From an uncultured Pseudokineococcus sp. (GTDB taxonomy: Bacteria; Actinomycetota; Actinomycetes; Actinomycetales; Quadrisphaeraceae), in assembly GCF_947495735.1 (NCBI RefSeq), contig NZ_CANMAA010000013.1, positions 1 to 64,000 on the forward strand: 64,000 nt of DNA, in the 5' to 3' direction. The position numbers were made by a program, and so were the translations under genes. Below are positions 1 through 9,380 of this stretch, one piece after another. The notes beneath the pieces were generated by a model. That model saw nothing but the letters and a program-made list of their open reading frames with translations. It was not told the DNA's origin and did not search any database. Each line of letters starts with the position of its first letter. The first letter of the stretch is position 1.

Positions 1-70
1 ACCCACGTCACGACGCGCTCACACGCTCACGTCGCACTCACCCGACCAACGTCCCTGGGCAGTACAGCTA

Positions 71-163
71 GCCGACCGCCTACTGGCGCTCCGTCGATCG
101 CTCGAGCACCTGACGGCCGCTCCCCCGCGGCCGTCCCACATCCGATCCTCATCCGGTCACGTC
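71..163 (+). repeat. Dispersed repeat copy R1
   Basis: Contains GGCCGTCCCACATCCGATC (129-147), identical to 17269-17287; CCGATCCTCATCCGGTCACGTC (142-163) is identical to 12360-12381; upstream CCGACCGCCT...CTCGAG shared with R5/R7. Confidence 0.7.
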
Positions 164-409
164 ACGGCGAGCATCACGGGTCCGCTGTCGCCGGCTCGTG
201 CAGCAGTCCCGAGCCGCACCGCTGAGGCCGTCGTCTGCGGGCATGAGCCACCGCATGAGCACGAAGGTGGCGATCGCGACGAGGAGGCAGATCGCGCCAG
301 AGGTGTGCTTCTTCCGCGCAGCGACGCCCTGCCAGCGCGGGATACCACCGTCAGCGGCGTCGTCTACCGACGCCCGCGACAGCCCTAGCCATGCCATGGC
401 TCGCTCCAT
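149..409 (-). CDS. Small membrane protein, hypothetical
   Basis: 86 aa ORF with one TM-like segment (AICLLVAIATFVLMRWLMP); C-terminus runs into repeat R1. Confidence 0.35.
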   Translation of the reverse strand: MERAMAWLGLSRASVDDAADGGIPRWQGVAARKKHTSGAICLLVAIATFVLMRWLMPADDGLSGAARDCCTSRRQRTRDARRDVTG

Positions 410-589
410 GAGTACCTCCAGTCGTCCATGCGCGTCCCGAATGCCTGACCCGCCGACATACGAGCAGTAGGGGAGACGTCGTCGAGCGCCAGCACTCCTC
501 TCAGCCCGACACAGTCGCGAGCGACAGGACTGACCGGGCCTGCTGGGGACTACTGCACGACGTGGGGCACTCCGTCGGCGGCGCCCGTA

Positions 590-670
590 AGCCGATCACC
601 CGCCGGCGCGGCTGTCAGCGCCGGCGCCGGCGGCGGCGCTGCCTGGCCGTCCCACAGCCGATCGACAACC
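590..670 (+). repeat. Dispersed repeat copy R2
   Basis: GCCGATCACCCGCCGGCG...CTGGCCGTCCCACAGCCGATCGAC, just beyond the 3' end of the Abi gene. Confidence 0.55.
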
Positions 671-683
671 GGCGCAATCCAAG

Positions 684-1733
684 TCACGCCAGGTGTCGGC
701 GCCAGAACCCGTCGTCTGCCCAGTGCTCTGGGACTCCCATCCCGGCGAGATTCATCGGAGGGCGAGGGTGGAGCAGTGCATGCAGGCGCTGCGCCCAGCT
801 GCTGCGCGGGGACACCGAGTCGAGCACTGCCTGCAGCGAAACGAGCACCGGGTACAGCCGTCTGGTCGATCTTGAGGGGAGAGCGTCCTCGCCCTCTAGC
901 CAGGGGACTGCTCGCGAGTTGGGGATGGCTGGGTAGACGCCGAGCCCGACGTTCCACAAGCGCCCATGGTGGGCGCAGATGTTGCGCACGCGCACGTAGG
1001 TCGGCATCCATGACTCGAGCAGCCGCGCGGGCAAGCCGATGCTCCTGGCGATGGCGGTCCTGTCCGAGCTCCGCTTGATGTTCCGGTAGACGCTGCTCAG
1101 CTGCCCGATGGTCAGGGTCTCGACCATCAGCCACGAGGGCGGTAGATCGGGCAGCCCGTACGTCGTCAGGTAGTGCTCTAGCGCCGACGGGTGGGCCAGC
1201 GCCCGTCGTCCATCGTCCAGGGTTCGCGAAGGCTGCTCCGGCGACCGATCCAGCTGCTCCTCGCAGGTGCGTTGGACCATGCGCAAGAGCTTGGTGTGCT
1301 TGCCGATGTCGCCGAAGTTCGCGCTGTCCACGTACCAGTGAGGGTCGGCGTACGCCGTCGACATGTGGTCGGTCATCGCCGCACGCACGGCTACCTCGAC
1401 GCGCTCAAGCGCGTCCATGACCACAAGACGGAGTGCTCGATCGAAGACGTAGAGGTCGAGGACGTCGTCGAAAGCAGCGCCCTCGTGGAACAGGTGGTCG
1501 GGACCGCCCTGCTGAAAGGGGATCGCGTACGGCGAGAGCCGGTAGTAACCGATGTGCCGCAGGTACCGACGAGCCCTGTCCGGGTCGGGGATGCTCAAGC
1601 CTCGGTCGGCGAGGCGAGCCACGAGCTCGTCGAGGGTCAACGACGGCTTCTCGTATGTCAGCTCGCCGCGGGCCCGGGGCGATCGAGGCACTGACGCTCC
1701 TCCCCGGGCAAGAAAAATCCCCCAAGTGCGCAT
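684..1733 (-). CDS. Abi_2/AbiD-AbiF-like abortive infection family protein with C-terminal HEPN-type RNxxxH motif
   Basis: YEKPSLTLDELVARLADRGLSIPD...YLRHIGYYRLSPYAIPF and RNICAHHGRLWN are typical of Abi_2 proteins; start uncertain (1733 or GTG near 1691). Confidence 0.8.
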   Translation of the reverse strand: MRTWGIFLARGGASVPRSPRARGELTYEKPSLTLDELVARLADRGLSIPDPDRARRYLRHIGYYRLSPYAIPFQQGGPDHLFHEGAAFDDVLDLYVFDRALRLVVMDALERVEVAVRAAMTDHMSTAYADPHWYVDSANFGDIGKHTKLLRMVQRTCEEQLDRSPEQPSRTLDDGRRALAHPSALEHYLTTYGLPDLPPSWLMVETLTIGQLSSVYRNIKRSSDRTAIARSIGLPARLLESWMPTYVRVRNICAHHGRLWNVGLGVYPAIPNSRAVPWLEGEDALPSRSTRRLYPVLVSLQAVLDSVSPRSSWAQRLHALLHPRPPMNLAGMGVPEHWADDGFWRRHLA

Positions 1734-1869
1734 CGTCGAGAGGCGTGGGGGATGTGGTGGGCAGAACGTAGCACGAGCACCTGCTGGGCGCCCCCGTGCG
1801 CTGATGACAACTCTGCCGTTACGTGGCGGTCACCCGGTCGGCCCTCAGCGACCGCTCTCCTCGGTGCCG

Positions 1870-1886
1870 CCGTCCCAGCAGCCGAC
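1870..1886 (+). repeat. Dispersed repeat core copy R3
   Basis: CCGTCCCAGCAGCCGAC, resembling R4 GCGTCCCAGCAGCCGATC. Confidence 0.4.
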
Positions 1887-2363
1887 CCCCTGCCGGCGAC
1901 GGGCCAGGTCACAGTTGCGGCGAGGCGCTACCTCGCGGCGACGTCGCCAGCAGCCCTGTCCGGATGCGATGTCCGCACACGTGCGTCATGCGGGACGGCC
2001 CCGACCGTGGTGAGGCCGTCCGGTCGTGCGTTCCCCGTCACCGGCCGCCTGGCCACTCCCCCGCCCTCCTGAGGGTCGCCTCGAGGCCCGTGGCCGGGCG
2101 AAGTGGTCCGGCTGAGGATCGCGACGAGATCGTGAGACGGCGGCGCTGGCGCGACGGTGGGACGTCGCAGGTCCGCCGTGCGCGCCTACGACGAGATCAG
2201 CCAGTCACTACAGGGGCGGGGCCGGGCCCGCCGCCGCAGCAGCTGCTGCTGCTGGAGGCGCTCTGGGTCCTGCCGGCCGGGCGGCCCTCGCCGCCGGAGA
2301 CCCGGCGGTGCTCGCCCGGGCCCACGCGGCGCCCGCCCCCGCCGTCGGGCGGGGCCCGTCCGC

Positions 2364-3047
2364 TCAGCCCCGTGCAGCGCCGCTCCCGGCCACCCCGCAC
2401 TCGTACGCGATGATCACCGCCTGGACGCGGTCTCGGGCGCCGAGCTTGGCGAACACGTTCCCCACGTGCGTCTTCACCGTGGTCTCGGAGACCACGAGCT
2501 CGGCGGCGATCTCGGAGTTGGACGCGCCCTCCGCGATGAGGCGCAGGACGTCGTGCTCGCGCGGCGTGAGCGCGGCGAGGCGGGGGTCCGGGCCCTCGTC
2601 GACCAGCGCCTCACCGGGAGCCGGCAGGTGAGGCGCGAAGAGGTCGAGCATGCGGCGCAGCACCCGCGGCGCCACGACCGCCGTGCCCGCGGCGACCGTG
2701 CGGATCGCGTCGACGAGCTCGTCGGGACGCGCGGACTTCAGCAGGAAGCCGCTCGCGCCGGCGCGCAGCGCGGCGAACGCGAGGTCGTCGACGTCGAACG
2801 TCGTCAGGACGAGCACCCGGGACCCGGGGTGGTCAGCGACCACGCGCCGGGTGGCCTCGATGCCGTCCATGCCGGGCATGCGGATGTCCATGAGGACGAC
2901 GTCGGGGGCGAGCGCGGCCACCTGGTCGAGCGCGACCCGGCCGTCGGCGGCCTCGCCGACCACCTCGAGGTCCGGCTCGGACTCCAGGACCAGCCGGAAG
3001 CCGACGCGCAGCAGCGCCTGGTCGTCCACGAGCAGCACCGTCGTCAC
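2364..3047 (-). CDS. LuxR/NarL-family response regulator
   Basis: Receiver domain (VLLVDDQALLRVGFRLVLE...DVVLMDIRMPGMDG) plus LuxR HTH (LTPREHDVLRLIAEGASNSEIAAELVVSETTVKTHVGNVFAKLG). Confidence 0.95.
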   Translation of the reverse strand: MTTVLLVDDQALLRVGFRLVLESEPDLEVVGEAADGRVALDQVAALAPDVVLMDIRMPGMDGIEATRRVVADHPGSRVLVLTTFDVDDLAFAALRAGASGFLLKSARPDELVDAIRTVAAGTAVVAPRVLRRMLDLFAPHLPAPGEALVDEGPDPRLAALTPREHDVLRLIAEGASNSEIAAELVVSETTVKTHVGNVFAKLGARDRVQAVIIAYECGVAGSGAARG

Positions 3048-4573
3048 GCCCGTCCTCCGTCCTGGTCGTCATCGTCGCTCCACGGCAGGACCGCGTGCAC
3101 GTGCCAGCCCCCGCCCGGCCGGGGGCCGGCGTCGACGTGGCCGCCCAGCAGCGCCGCGCGCTCCCGCATCCCGACGACGCCGCGCCCCGTGCCCTCGCCG
3201 CCGCCGGGGCGCGTGCCGCCCGCGTCGACGACGTCGACCTCGACCGTCGTCGGGGTGCGCCGCACCGACACCTCGACGGAACGGGCGCCCGGCGCGTGCC
3301 GCAGGACGTTCGTCAGCGCCTCCCCCAGGATGCGCACCACCGCCAGGCGCACCGACGTGTCCTGCGGCAGCGCGGTGTCCAGGCCGGACGCGGTCACGGG
3401 GACGCCCGCGACCCTCAACCGCTCGACGAGGGTGGGCAGGTCCACCTCTGCCGGCTCCTGACGCCGCTCGGTGCCGTCGTCGGCGGCGGGTCCCAGCGCC
3501 CCGAGGACGCGCTGCATGTCGGCGAGCGCGGAGCGCCCGGTCCGCGCGGCCTGCCGCACGGCGTCCCGGGACCGGTCGGGAGCGCGCTCGAACGCGGCGT
3601 CGGCGCCGTCGGCCAGCGCCACCATGACGGACAGGTTGTGGGCGACGACGTCGTGCATCTCGCGGGCGATGTGCGCGCGCTCGGCGGCGCGCGCGAGCGC
3701 GGCGCTCTGGTCCCGCTCGCGGACCAGCGTCCGGTAGCGCTCGACCAGGTCCGCCCTGTGCAGGCGCCGCGACCGGGCCTCCGACCCGACGGCCATCCCC
3801 AGCAGCAGCAGTGCGAGCAGGAGCAGCACCGACGCGGTGCGGCCGGCCGCCGAGAACAGCGGCTCCTGCAGGTCGGGGCCCCACTCCGAGCGCGGCAGGG
3901 TCGCGGCGCCGAACCACCCGATGACCTCGAGGAGCCCGAGGTCCTGCCAGCGCCACAGCGCGGCCGTCAGGACCACCAGGACGCCGCCGAAGACCGCCCA
4001 CGCGGTCCTCGTGCCGCGGTCCGCCGCGACGCTGCAGAGGGCGCACGCCAGGCAGACCCCGAGGACGCCGAGCACGCCGCCGACCAGCAGCGACGCCAGG
4101 ACCGCGACGGTCAGCAGCACCGTGACCGTGATCGGTCGGGCTCGCCGCAGGAGCAGCAGCGCCGCACCGACCGCGGTCCCGACCAGCCAGGTCGCGGGGA
4201 CGAGGGCGACGACGTCGGAGTCCTCCGGGTACAGGCCGAGGGCGACGGCGCCCAGGGCTGCCTCCCCCGCGAACACCGAGCCGACGAGTCCGACCACCGC
4301 GATCGCGACGGCGACGGTCGCGTCCACGACCCCGCGGCGGGCGGTGACGAGCCGGGCGACCGGGCTGCCCCCGCGCACCTGCTCCTCGGTCAGCGGCTCG
4401 TCGGTCAGCGACTCGTCGGCGGGACGTCCCGACCGCACCGCGGTCGCGGGTCGGGTCAGCACCGGCTCACTGTCCCATCCCAGAAGGCCGGTGCCGCCGG
4501 GCTCCGGTGGCGGCGCCACGACCTCCGCTGACCGGGCCACCTCCCGGGAGCCGGCTCCCTCAGCGGAGGTCAT
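3044..4573 (-). CDS. Sensor histidine kinase (HisKA_3 type)
   Basis: IAREMHDVVAHNLSVMV H-box, TM N-terminus, ATPase domain; ATG at 4573; overlaps the response regulator by 4 nt. Confidence 0.92.
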   Translation of the reverse strand: MTSAEGAGSREVARSAEVVAPPPEPGGTGLLGWDSEPVLTRPATAVRSGRPADESLTDEPLTEEQVRGGSPVARLVTARRGVVDATVAVAIAVVGLVGSVFAGEAALGAVALGLYPEDSDVVALVPATWLVGTAVGAALLLLRRARPITVTVLLTVAVLASLLVGGVLGVLGVCLACALCSVAADRGTRTAWAVFGGVLVVLTAALWRWQDLGLLEVIGWFGAATLPRSEWGPDLQEPLFSAAGRTASVLLLLALLLLGMAVGSEARSRRLHRADLVERYRTLVRERDQSAALARAAERAHIAREMHDVVAHNLSVMVALADGADAAFERAPDRSRDAVRQAARTGRSALADMQRVLGALGPAADDGTERRQEPAEVDLPTLVERLRVAGVPVTASGLDTALPQDTSVRLAVVRILGEALTNVLRHAPGARSVEVSVRRTPTTVEVDVVDAGGTRPGGGEGTGRGVVGMRERAALLGGHVDAGPRPGGGWHVHAVLPWSDDDDQDGGRA

Positions 4574-5393
4574 GGCGCCGCAGGCGGTACGCCGCCGCAC
4601 CGAGCACCACGAGGACCCAGGCCCCGACGACCGCTCCGCCGCCCCACACCCCGAGCCGGGGCCCCAGGGTCGCGGCGTCCAGCGCCGCCAGCGCGGCGTC
4701 GTCCTGCAGGAGCCGGGCGCCCGACGACGGCAGCAGCGCTCGGACCGTGTCGGTCAACCGCCCGGGGTTGGCCGCGAGGAGCTGGTCGCCGACGACCAGG
4801 AGCACCAGCCCGCCGACGATCGTGTCGGCGGGACGGCGCAGCAGCGCACCGAGGCCCAGCCCGAGCAGCGCGACCGCGACGGACGCGACCACGAAGCCCA
4901 GCAGGGCACGGGACGCCCCGGGCACGGACGGGTCGAGCGCCGGGGCGTCGCCCGCGCGCGCCGGTGACGTCGCGAGGTACGAGGCACCGAGCGCGACGAG
5001 GGCGGTCACGAGCGCCGCCGCCGCCGTGACCCCGACCTGCCCGGCGAGGACGAGGAGCCGGCGGGGCACCGCGGCGAAGGTCGTCCGGGCCGTCCCGGTC
5101 GTGTGCTCCGACGTCCCCACCAGCGCCCCCAGGACGAGGAAGCCGACCTGGGCGACCACGAAGCCCGAGGTCACGACCCAGGAGCCCGACCGGCCGTCCT
5201 CGGGCCGGACGAACAGGCCCAGCCCGGACGCGGTGACGGCGGTGGCCGCGACGGTGCCGAGCGCGAGCCAGGCGTTCGACCGCACGCTGACGAGCTTGGT
5301 CCACTCGGCGCGGAGCACCCGGGTCGGCGTGGGCCCCCTGCGGGCCGGGTCGGCGCGGCCGGCCGGCCGGGTCCCCGCCGGGTCCGTCCTCAT
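4560..5393 (-). CDS. ABC-2-type transporter permease
   Basis: VLRAEWTKLVSVRSNAWLALGTV N-terminus with several TM segments; ATG at 5393 overlaps upstream permease stop. Confidence 0.85.
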   Translation of the reverse strand: MRTDPAGTRPAGRADPARRGPTPTRVLRAEWTKLVSVRSNAWLALGTVAATAVTASGLGLFVRPEDGRSGSWVVTSGFVVAQVGFLVLGALVGTSEHTTGTARTTFAAVPRRLLVLAGQVGVTAAAALVTALVALGASYLATSPARAGDAPALDPSVPGASRALLGFVVASVAVALLGLGLGALLRRPADTIVGGLVLLVVGDQLLAANPGRLTDTVRALLPSSGARLLQDDAALAALDAATLGPRLGVWGGGAVVGAWVLVVLGAAAYRLRRHDLR

Positions 5394-6274
5394 CGCACGT
5401 CCCGCGCCCGCAGCCGCGCGGCCGCCGCCACGAGCAGGACGACGACCCAGGCCGCGAGGACCAGACCGCCGCCCACCGGGCCGAGGTCGGGCGCACCCGC
5501 CACCGGGGTGGCGGAGGCGGGCTCGGTCATCAGGAACCCGGCGGCGAGGGGCGTGAGGGCCTCGAGCGTGCCGAGGACCGTGGTCCCCGTGACCTCCTCG
5601 GCGAGGGGGAGAGATGCCGGGTCGCCGCCGGTCAGCAGCGGGTCGCTCGCCAGGCCGAGCACGAGCGGCAGCACCACCACGAGGCCCAGCGTCGTCACCA
5701 GGGCCGGGACCGTCCGGCGCAGCAGCGCGCCCACCGCCTGCCCGAGGAGCGCCAGCCCGACGACCAGCAGGACCATGCCGAGGAGGACTCCAGGGGTGTC
5801 GCCGGCGGTGAGGTCGAGGGCGATGCCGCGCGACCGCGCCGCGGGGAGGATCCCCAGGACGCTGGCCGCCGTCGCGAGCACCCCCATGAGCAGCGCGAAC
5901 GCCGCCATGACGAGCGTCTGCGCGCCGAGCACCGTCCACCGTCGCGGGACCACCGCGAAGGTCGTCCGGAACGCCCCGGTGCGGAACTCGCCCGTTCCCA
6001 TCAGGACGCCCAGGACCAGGGCGCCCAGCTGGGCGAGCACCAGCCCGACGGTCAGGTCACCGAGGGGCTGGTACCCGGGGTCGCTCGAGGACGCCTGCGC
6101 GGCGAGGTAGGCAGTGGCACCGGTCACCACCACGGTCACGGCGGCGACCCACCACGGGGAGCGCAGCGAGGTGAGCTTGGTCCACTCGGCCGCGACGACG
6201 CGTCCGAGGGTCGGGCCCGGCGCCGGGGTCGACGCGACCCGGCTGTGGTGGGGTCCCGTGGTCGCGGCGCTCAT
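5390..6274 (-). CDS. ABC-2-type transporter permease
   Basis: VVAAEWTKLTSLRSPWWVAAVTVV and TM helices; overlaps ATPase by 4 nt. Confidence 0.87.
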   Translation of the reverse strand: MSAATTGPHHSRVASTPAPGPTLGRVVAAEWTKLTSLRSPWWVAAVTVVVTGATAYLAAQASSSDPGYQPLGDLTVGLVLAQLGALVLGVLMGTGEFRTGAFRTTFAVVPRRWTVLGAQTLVMAAFALLMGVLATAASVLGILPAARSRGIALDLTAGDTPGVLLGMVLLVVGLALLGQAVGALLRRTVPALVTTLGLVVVLPLVLGLASDPLLTGGDPASLPLAEEVTGTTVLGTLEALTPLAAGFLMTEPASATPVAGAPDLGPVGGGLVLAAWVVVLLVAAAARLRARDVR

Positions 6275-7197
6275 CGGGCACCTTCCCGGTCGTCGGCCGT
6301 GCGGTACTCGACGGCGTCACGGGTCAGCTGCAGGTACGCCTCCTCGAGCGTCCCGGACTCGGCGCCGAGCTCGAGGACGGTCGCGCCGCACCGGCGCGCG
6401 GCGGTGCCGACGTCGTCGACCGTCGCGCCGCGCACGTGCAGCGCCCCGCCCTCCTGCGGTGCCACGTCCGCGCCGGCGGCCAGCAGCTCGCGGGCCAGCG
6501 GCTGGGGGTCGCTCGTCCGCACCCGCACGACGCCGGCGCGCTCGGAGCGGGCGACGACCTCCTGGACCGGGGCGTCGGCGAGCAGCCGCCCGCGGCCGAT
6601 GACCACGACGCGGTCGGCGCACAGCGCGAGCTCGTGCATGAGGTGCGAGGAGAGGAGCACCGTGCGGCCCTCGGCCGCGAGCTCGCGCACCAGGCGGCGC
6701 ACCCACAGCACGCCGTCGGGGTCCAGGCCGTTGACCGGCTCGTCGAGGACGAGCGTCGCGGCGTCGCCCAGCAGCGCCCCGGCGATGCCGAGCCGCTGGC
6801 CCATCCCGAGCGAGAACGTGCCGGCGCGGCGGTGCGCCACCGGCTCCAGACCGGTCTGCTCGAGGACCTCGCGCACGCGCGCCCGGCCGATGCCGTGCGT
6901 CTGCGCCATCGCCAGCAGGTGCTTGTGCGCCGTGCGGCCCGGGTGCACCGAGCGGGCGTCGAGCATGACGCCCACCGCCCGCATCGGGGCGGGCAGGTCG
7001 GCGTAGCGGCGGCCGTCGACCCTCGCCGTGCCGGACGTCGGGCGCTCGAGCCCGACGACGACGCGCATCGTCGTCGACTTGCCCGCACCGTTGGGCCCGA
7101 GGAAGCCCGTGACCGTCCCGGGCCGGGCGGTGAAGGTCAGCCCGTCCACCGCTGCCGCCCTGCCGTAGCGCTTGGTCAGCGCCTCCACCTCGATCAT
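6271..7197 (-). CDS. ABC transporter ATP-binding protein (drug/antibiotic type)
   Basis: Walker A GPNGAGKST, signature FSLGMGQRLG, Walker B TLVLDEP; ATG at 7197. Confidence 0.93.
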   Translation of the reverse strand: MIEVEALTKRYGRAAAVDGLTFTARPGTVTGFLGPNGAGKSTTMRVVVGLERPTSGTARVDGRRYADLPAPMRAVGVMLDARSVHPGRTAHKHLLAMAQTHGIGRARVREVLEQTGLEPVAHRRAGTFSLGMGQRLGIAGALLGDAATLVLDEPVNGLDPDGVLWVRRLVRELAAEGRTVLLSSHLMHELALCADRVVVIGRGRLLADAPVQEVVARSERAGVVRVRTSDPQPLARELLAAGADVAPQEGGALHVRGATVDDVGTAARRCGATVLELGAESGTLEEAYLQLTRDAVEYRTADDREGAR

Positions 7198-7284
7198 CAC
7201 GTCTCCCTGTCGTCGCTCGACCGCCCTGCTGGGCACCCGCCGGCGACGCTAAGGAGAGGGGTCGCGCACCCGGCACCTGCTGGT

Positions 7285-7334
7285 GGAGGAGACCTGCACC
7301 TGGTCTCCTCCTCCCGCGGGAGGAGGAGAACCAG
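7285..7334 (-). promoter_or_regulatory. Overlapping inverted repeats upstream of the ABC operon
   Basis: Perfect 24-nt palindrome CTCCTCCTCCCGCGGGAGGAGGAG (7305-7328) plus alternative hairpin GGAGGAGACC-7nt-GGTCTCCTCC (7285-7311). Confidence 0.65.
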
Positions 7335-7457
7335 CCTGACCCGGAGGTCGGCGTCGGCCGGGCAGGCCCGTGCCACCGGCGCCTCCTCGGGCAGCCGAAC
7401 ATCTCGACCACGGCCGCAGCCGGTCACGCGTCGACGAGCGGATCCGACCTGCGCCCC

Positions 7458-8042
7458 TCACGCCCTGGCGAGGGCGAGGTCCAGCTCCCGGACGGCCTCG
7501 TCGGTGGTCAGCGCGCCGGTGAGCGTGCGCAGCGCCAGCCCGTCGGCGAGGGCGACCAGGTGCCGGGCGCCCTCGGGGTCATGACCGGCGTGGCCGAGCA
7601 GACGCGCGACCTCGTCCTCGAGCCCGGTCTGAGCCTGGACGACGACGTCAGCGATGTGGGCGTCGACCACGGAGTGGGCGACGAAGGCGGCCCACACCCG
7701 AGCGCCGAGCCGGAAGGGCGTGGACTGGTCGAAGGAGCGGCCCAGCAGCGTGCGCACCTGGTCCCAGGACCCCCCGAGCTCGGCGGCCGATCCGGTGGGA
7801 GCCGAGGAGGCGTCCCCTGCCGGCGCGGAGGTGGTGGCGGCGAGGTCGACCATGGCCCGGCAGGAGAAGCGGAGCATCTCCTCCCGGCTGGGGAAGTAGT
7901 GCTGGATCCGCCCCACCGAGATGCTCCCGGCCGCAGCCACCCGACGCATGGTGGTCCCCTCGATCCCGTGCTCGCTGACCGTCGCCCACACCGCGTGGGC
8001 GATGGCCCGGCGGCGGGCGTCGTGGTCGGTAGACGGCGGCAC
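7458..8042 (-). CDS. TetR/AcrR family transcriptional regulator
   Basis: RRRAIAHAVWATVSEHGIEGTTMRRVAAAGSISVGRIQHYFPSREEML HTH; GTG at 8042. Confidence 0.88.
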   Translation of the reverse strand: MPPSTDHDARRRAIAHAVWATVSEHGIEGTTMRRVAAAGSISVGRIQHYFPSREEMLRFSCRAMVDLAATTSAPAGDASSAPTGSAAELGGSWDQVRTLLGRSFDQSTPFRLGARVWAAFVAHSVVDAHIADVVVQAQTGLEDEVARLLGHAGHDPEGARHLVALADGLALRTLTGALTTDEAVRELDLALARA

Positions 8043-8104
8043 GACGCCACGGTAGCAATACAGATGACTTGCCACGGGGGATGACCGCCTCCTAGCGTGC
8101 CTCC

Positions 8105-9172
8105 ATGCAGTACGGGCGTATTGAATCCGTGGGCGCTCCGTCACGCAGAGCCGGCTGGGCCCGGAGGGGTCGCCGGTTGCTGCGTGCGGTCGTCGTCGTC
8201 CTGGCCGTGATCGCACTGGTCGGGCTGGTCGTGCCCGGCGAGGCGCAGGTCGGCCACTTCCGCACGGCGGCCGGCCGCGCGGACTACCTCGACGCCTACG
8301 AGCAGGTCCTGCAGCAGCTGCCCGCCCCGTCCAGCACGACGGACGTGCCCACCGCATACGGCAGCGTCCGGGTCTACGAGTGGTCGGCCTCGCCGTCCCA
8401 GCCCGTCGCCGACGCAGCGCCCCCGGTGCTGCTCCTGCCGGGCCGGACCAGCGGCGCCCCGATGTGGCGGGACAACCTGCCGGCTCTCCTCGGCCACCGG
8501 CGGGTCCTCGCCGTGGACGCCCTGGGTGATGCCGGCCTCTCCGCCCAGACCGTCCCCATCACCAGCACGGCCGACCAGGCCGCCTGGCTCGACGACGTCC
8601 TCGACGACGTCTCCCCCGGCGCGCCGGTCCACCTCGTCGGCCACTCCTTCGGCGGCGCGACGGCGGCCGCCTACGCCCGGACCCGTCCCGACCGGGTGGC
8701 GAGCCTGGCCCTGCTGGAGCCCGTCTTCACCCTCGGCTCCCCGCCGGCCAGCATCTACCTCTGGTCCGCGCTCGTCCTGCTGCCCGCACCTCGGTCCTGG
8801 CGCGACGAAGCCCTGCGCCGGATCGGCGGCACCGACGAGGAACCCCGTGGAGACCTCGGCGGCCGCTCAGCAACCGCCGACGACCCGCTGACCCGCATGA
8901 TCGACGTCGGCGCCGAGCAGTACACCGCGAAGCTGCCCACCCCCGCGGTCCTGGACGACACCGACCTCGCCCGGCTCACGATGCCGGTCTACGTGGCGAT
9001 CGGCGGCGCGGAGTCCCTCGCCGGCGGACGCGCCGCGGCGCGCACCGCGCGCACGCACCTGCCGGACCCGACGGTGCGGGTGTGGCCCGGGACCAGCCAC
9101 TCCCTGCCCTTCCAGGTACCGGGCGAGCTCGGCGCCGAGCTCGCCGACTTCTGGCGCAGCGCTGATCACTGA
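8105..9172 (+). CDS. Alpha/beta hydrolase
   Basis: GHSFGG nucleophile elbow, C-terminal WPGTSHSLPF; N-terminal TM; start may be GTG 8129. Confidence 0.85.
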   Translation: MQYGRIESVGAPSRRAGWARRGRRLLRAVVVVLAVIALVGLVVPGEAQVGHFRTAAGRADYLDAYEQVLQQLPAPSSTTDVPTAYGSVRVYEWSASPSQPVADAAPPVLLLPGRTSGAPMWRDNLPALLGHRRVLAVDALGDAGLSAQTVPITSTADQAAWLDDVLDDVSPGAPVHLVGHSFGGATAAAYARTRPDRVASLALLEPVFTLGSPPASIYLWSALVLLPAPRSWRDEALRRIGGTDEEPRGDLGGRSATADDPLTRMIDVGAEQYTAKLPTPAVLDDTDLARLTMPVYVAIGGAESLAGGRAAARTARTHLPDPTVRVWPGTSHSLPFQVPGELGAELADFWRSADH

Positions 9173-9380
9173 CCGCCGGCCGATCACCGCCCCGGTCGCG
9201 GAGCTGTCCGTGGAACCGCCCGTGCCGCTGGCTCTGCTCGTGCCCCTGGTGCGAAGACGACAGCACCTCCGAGGTGGGTGCGGCGACGCCCCCGGAGACC
9301 GTCGACCGCCGGCCAGGACGATCCCGGAGGGACGCCGTCGCCCTTGACACCGCGTGTCCCAGTCGGACCACACTCCGGGC

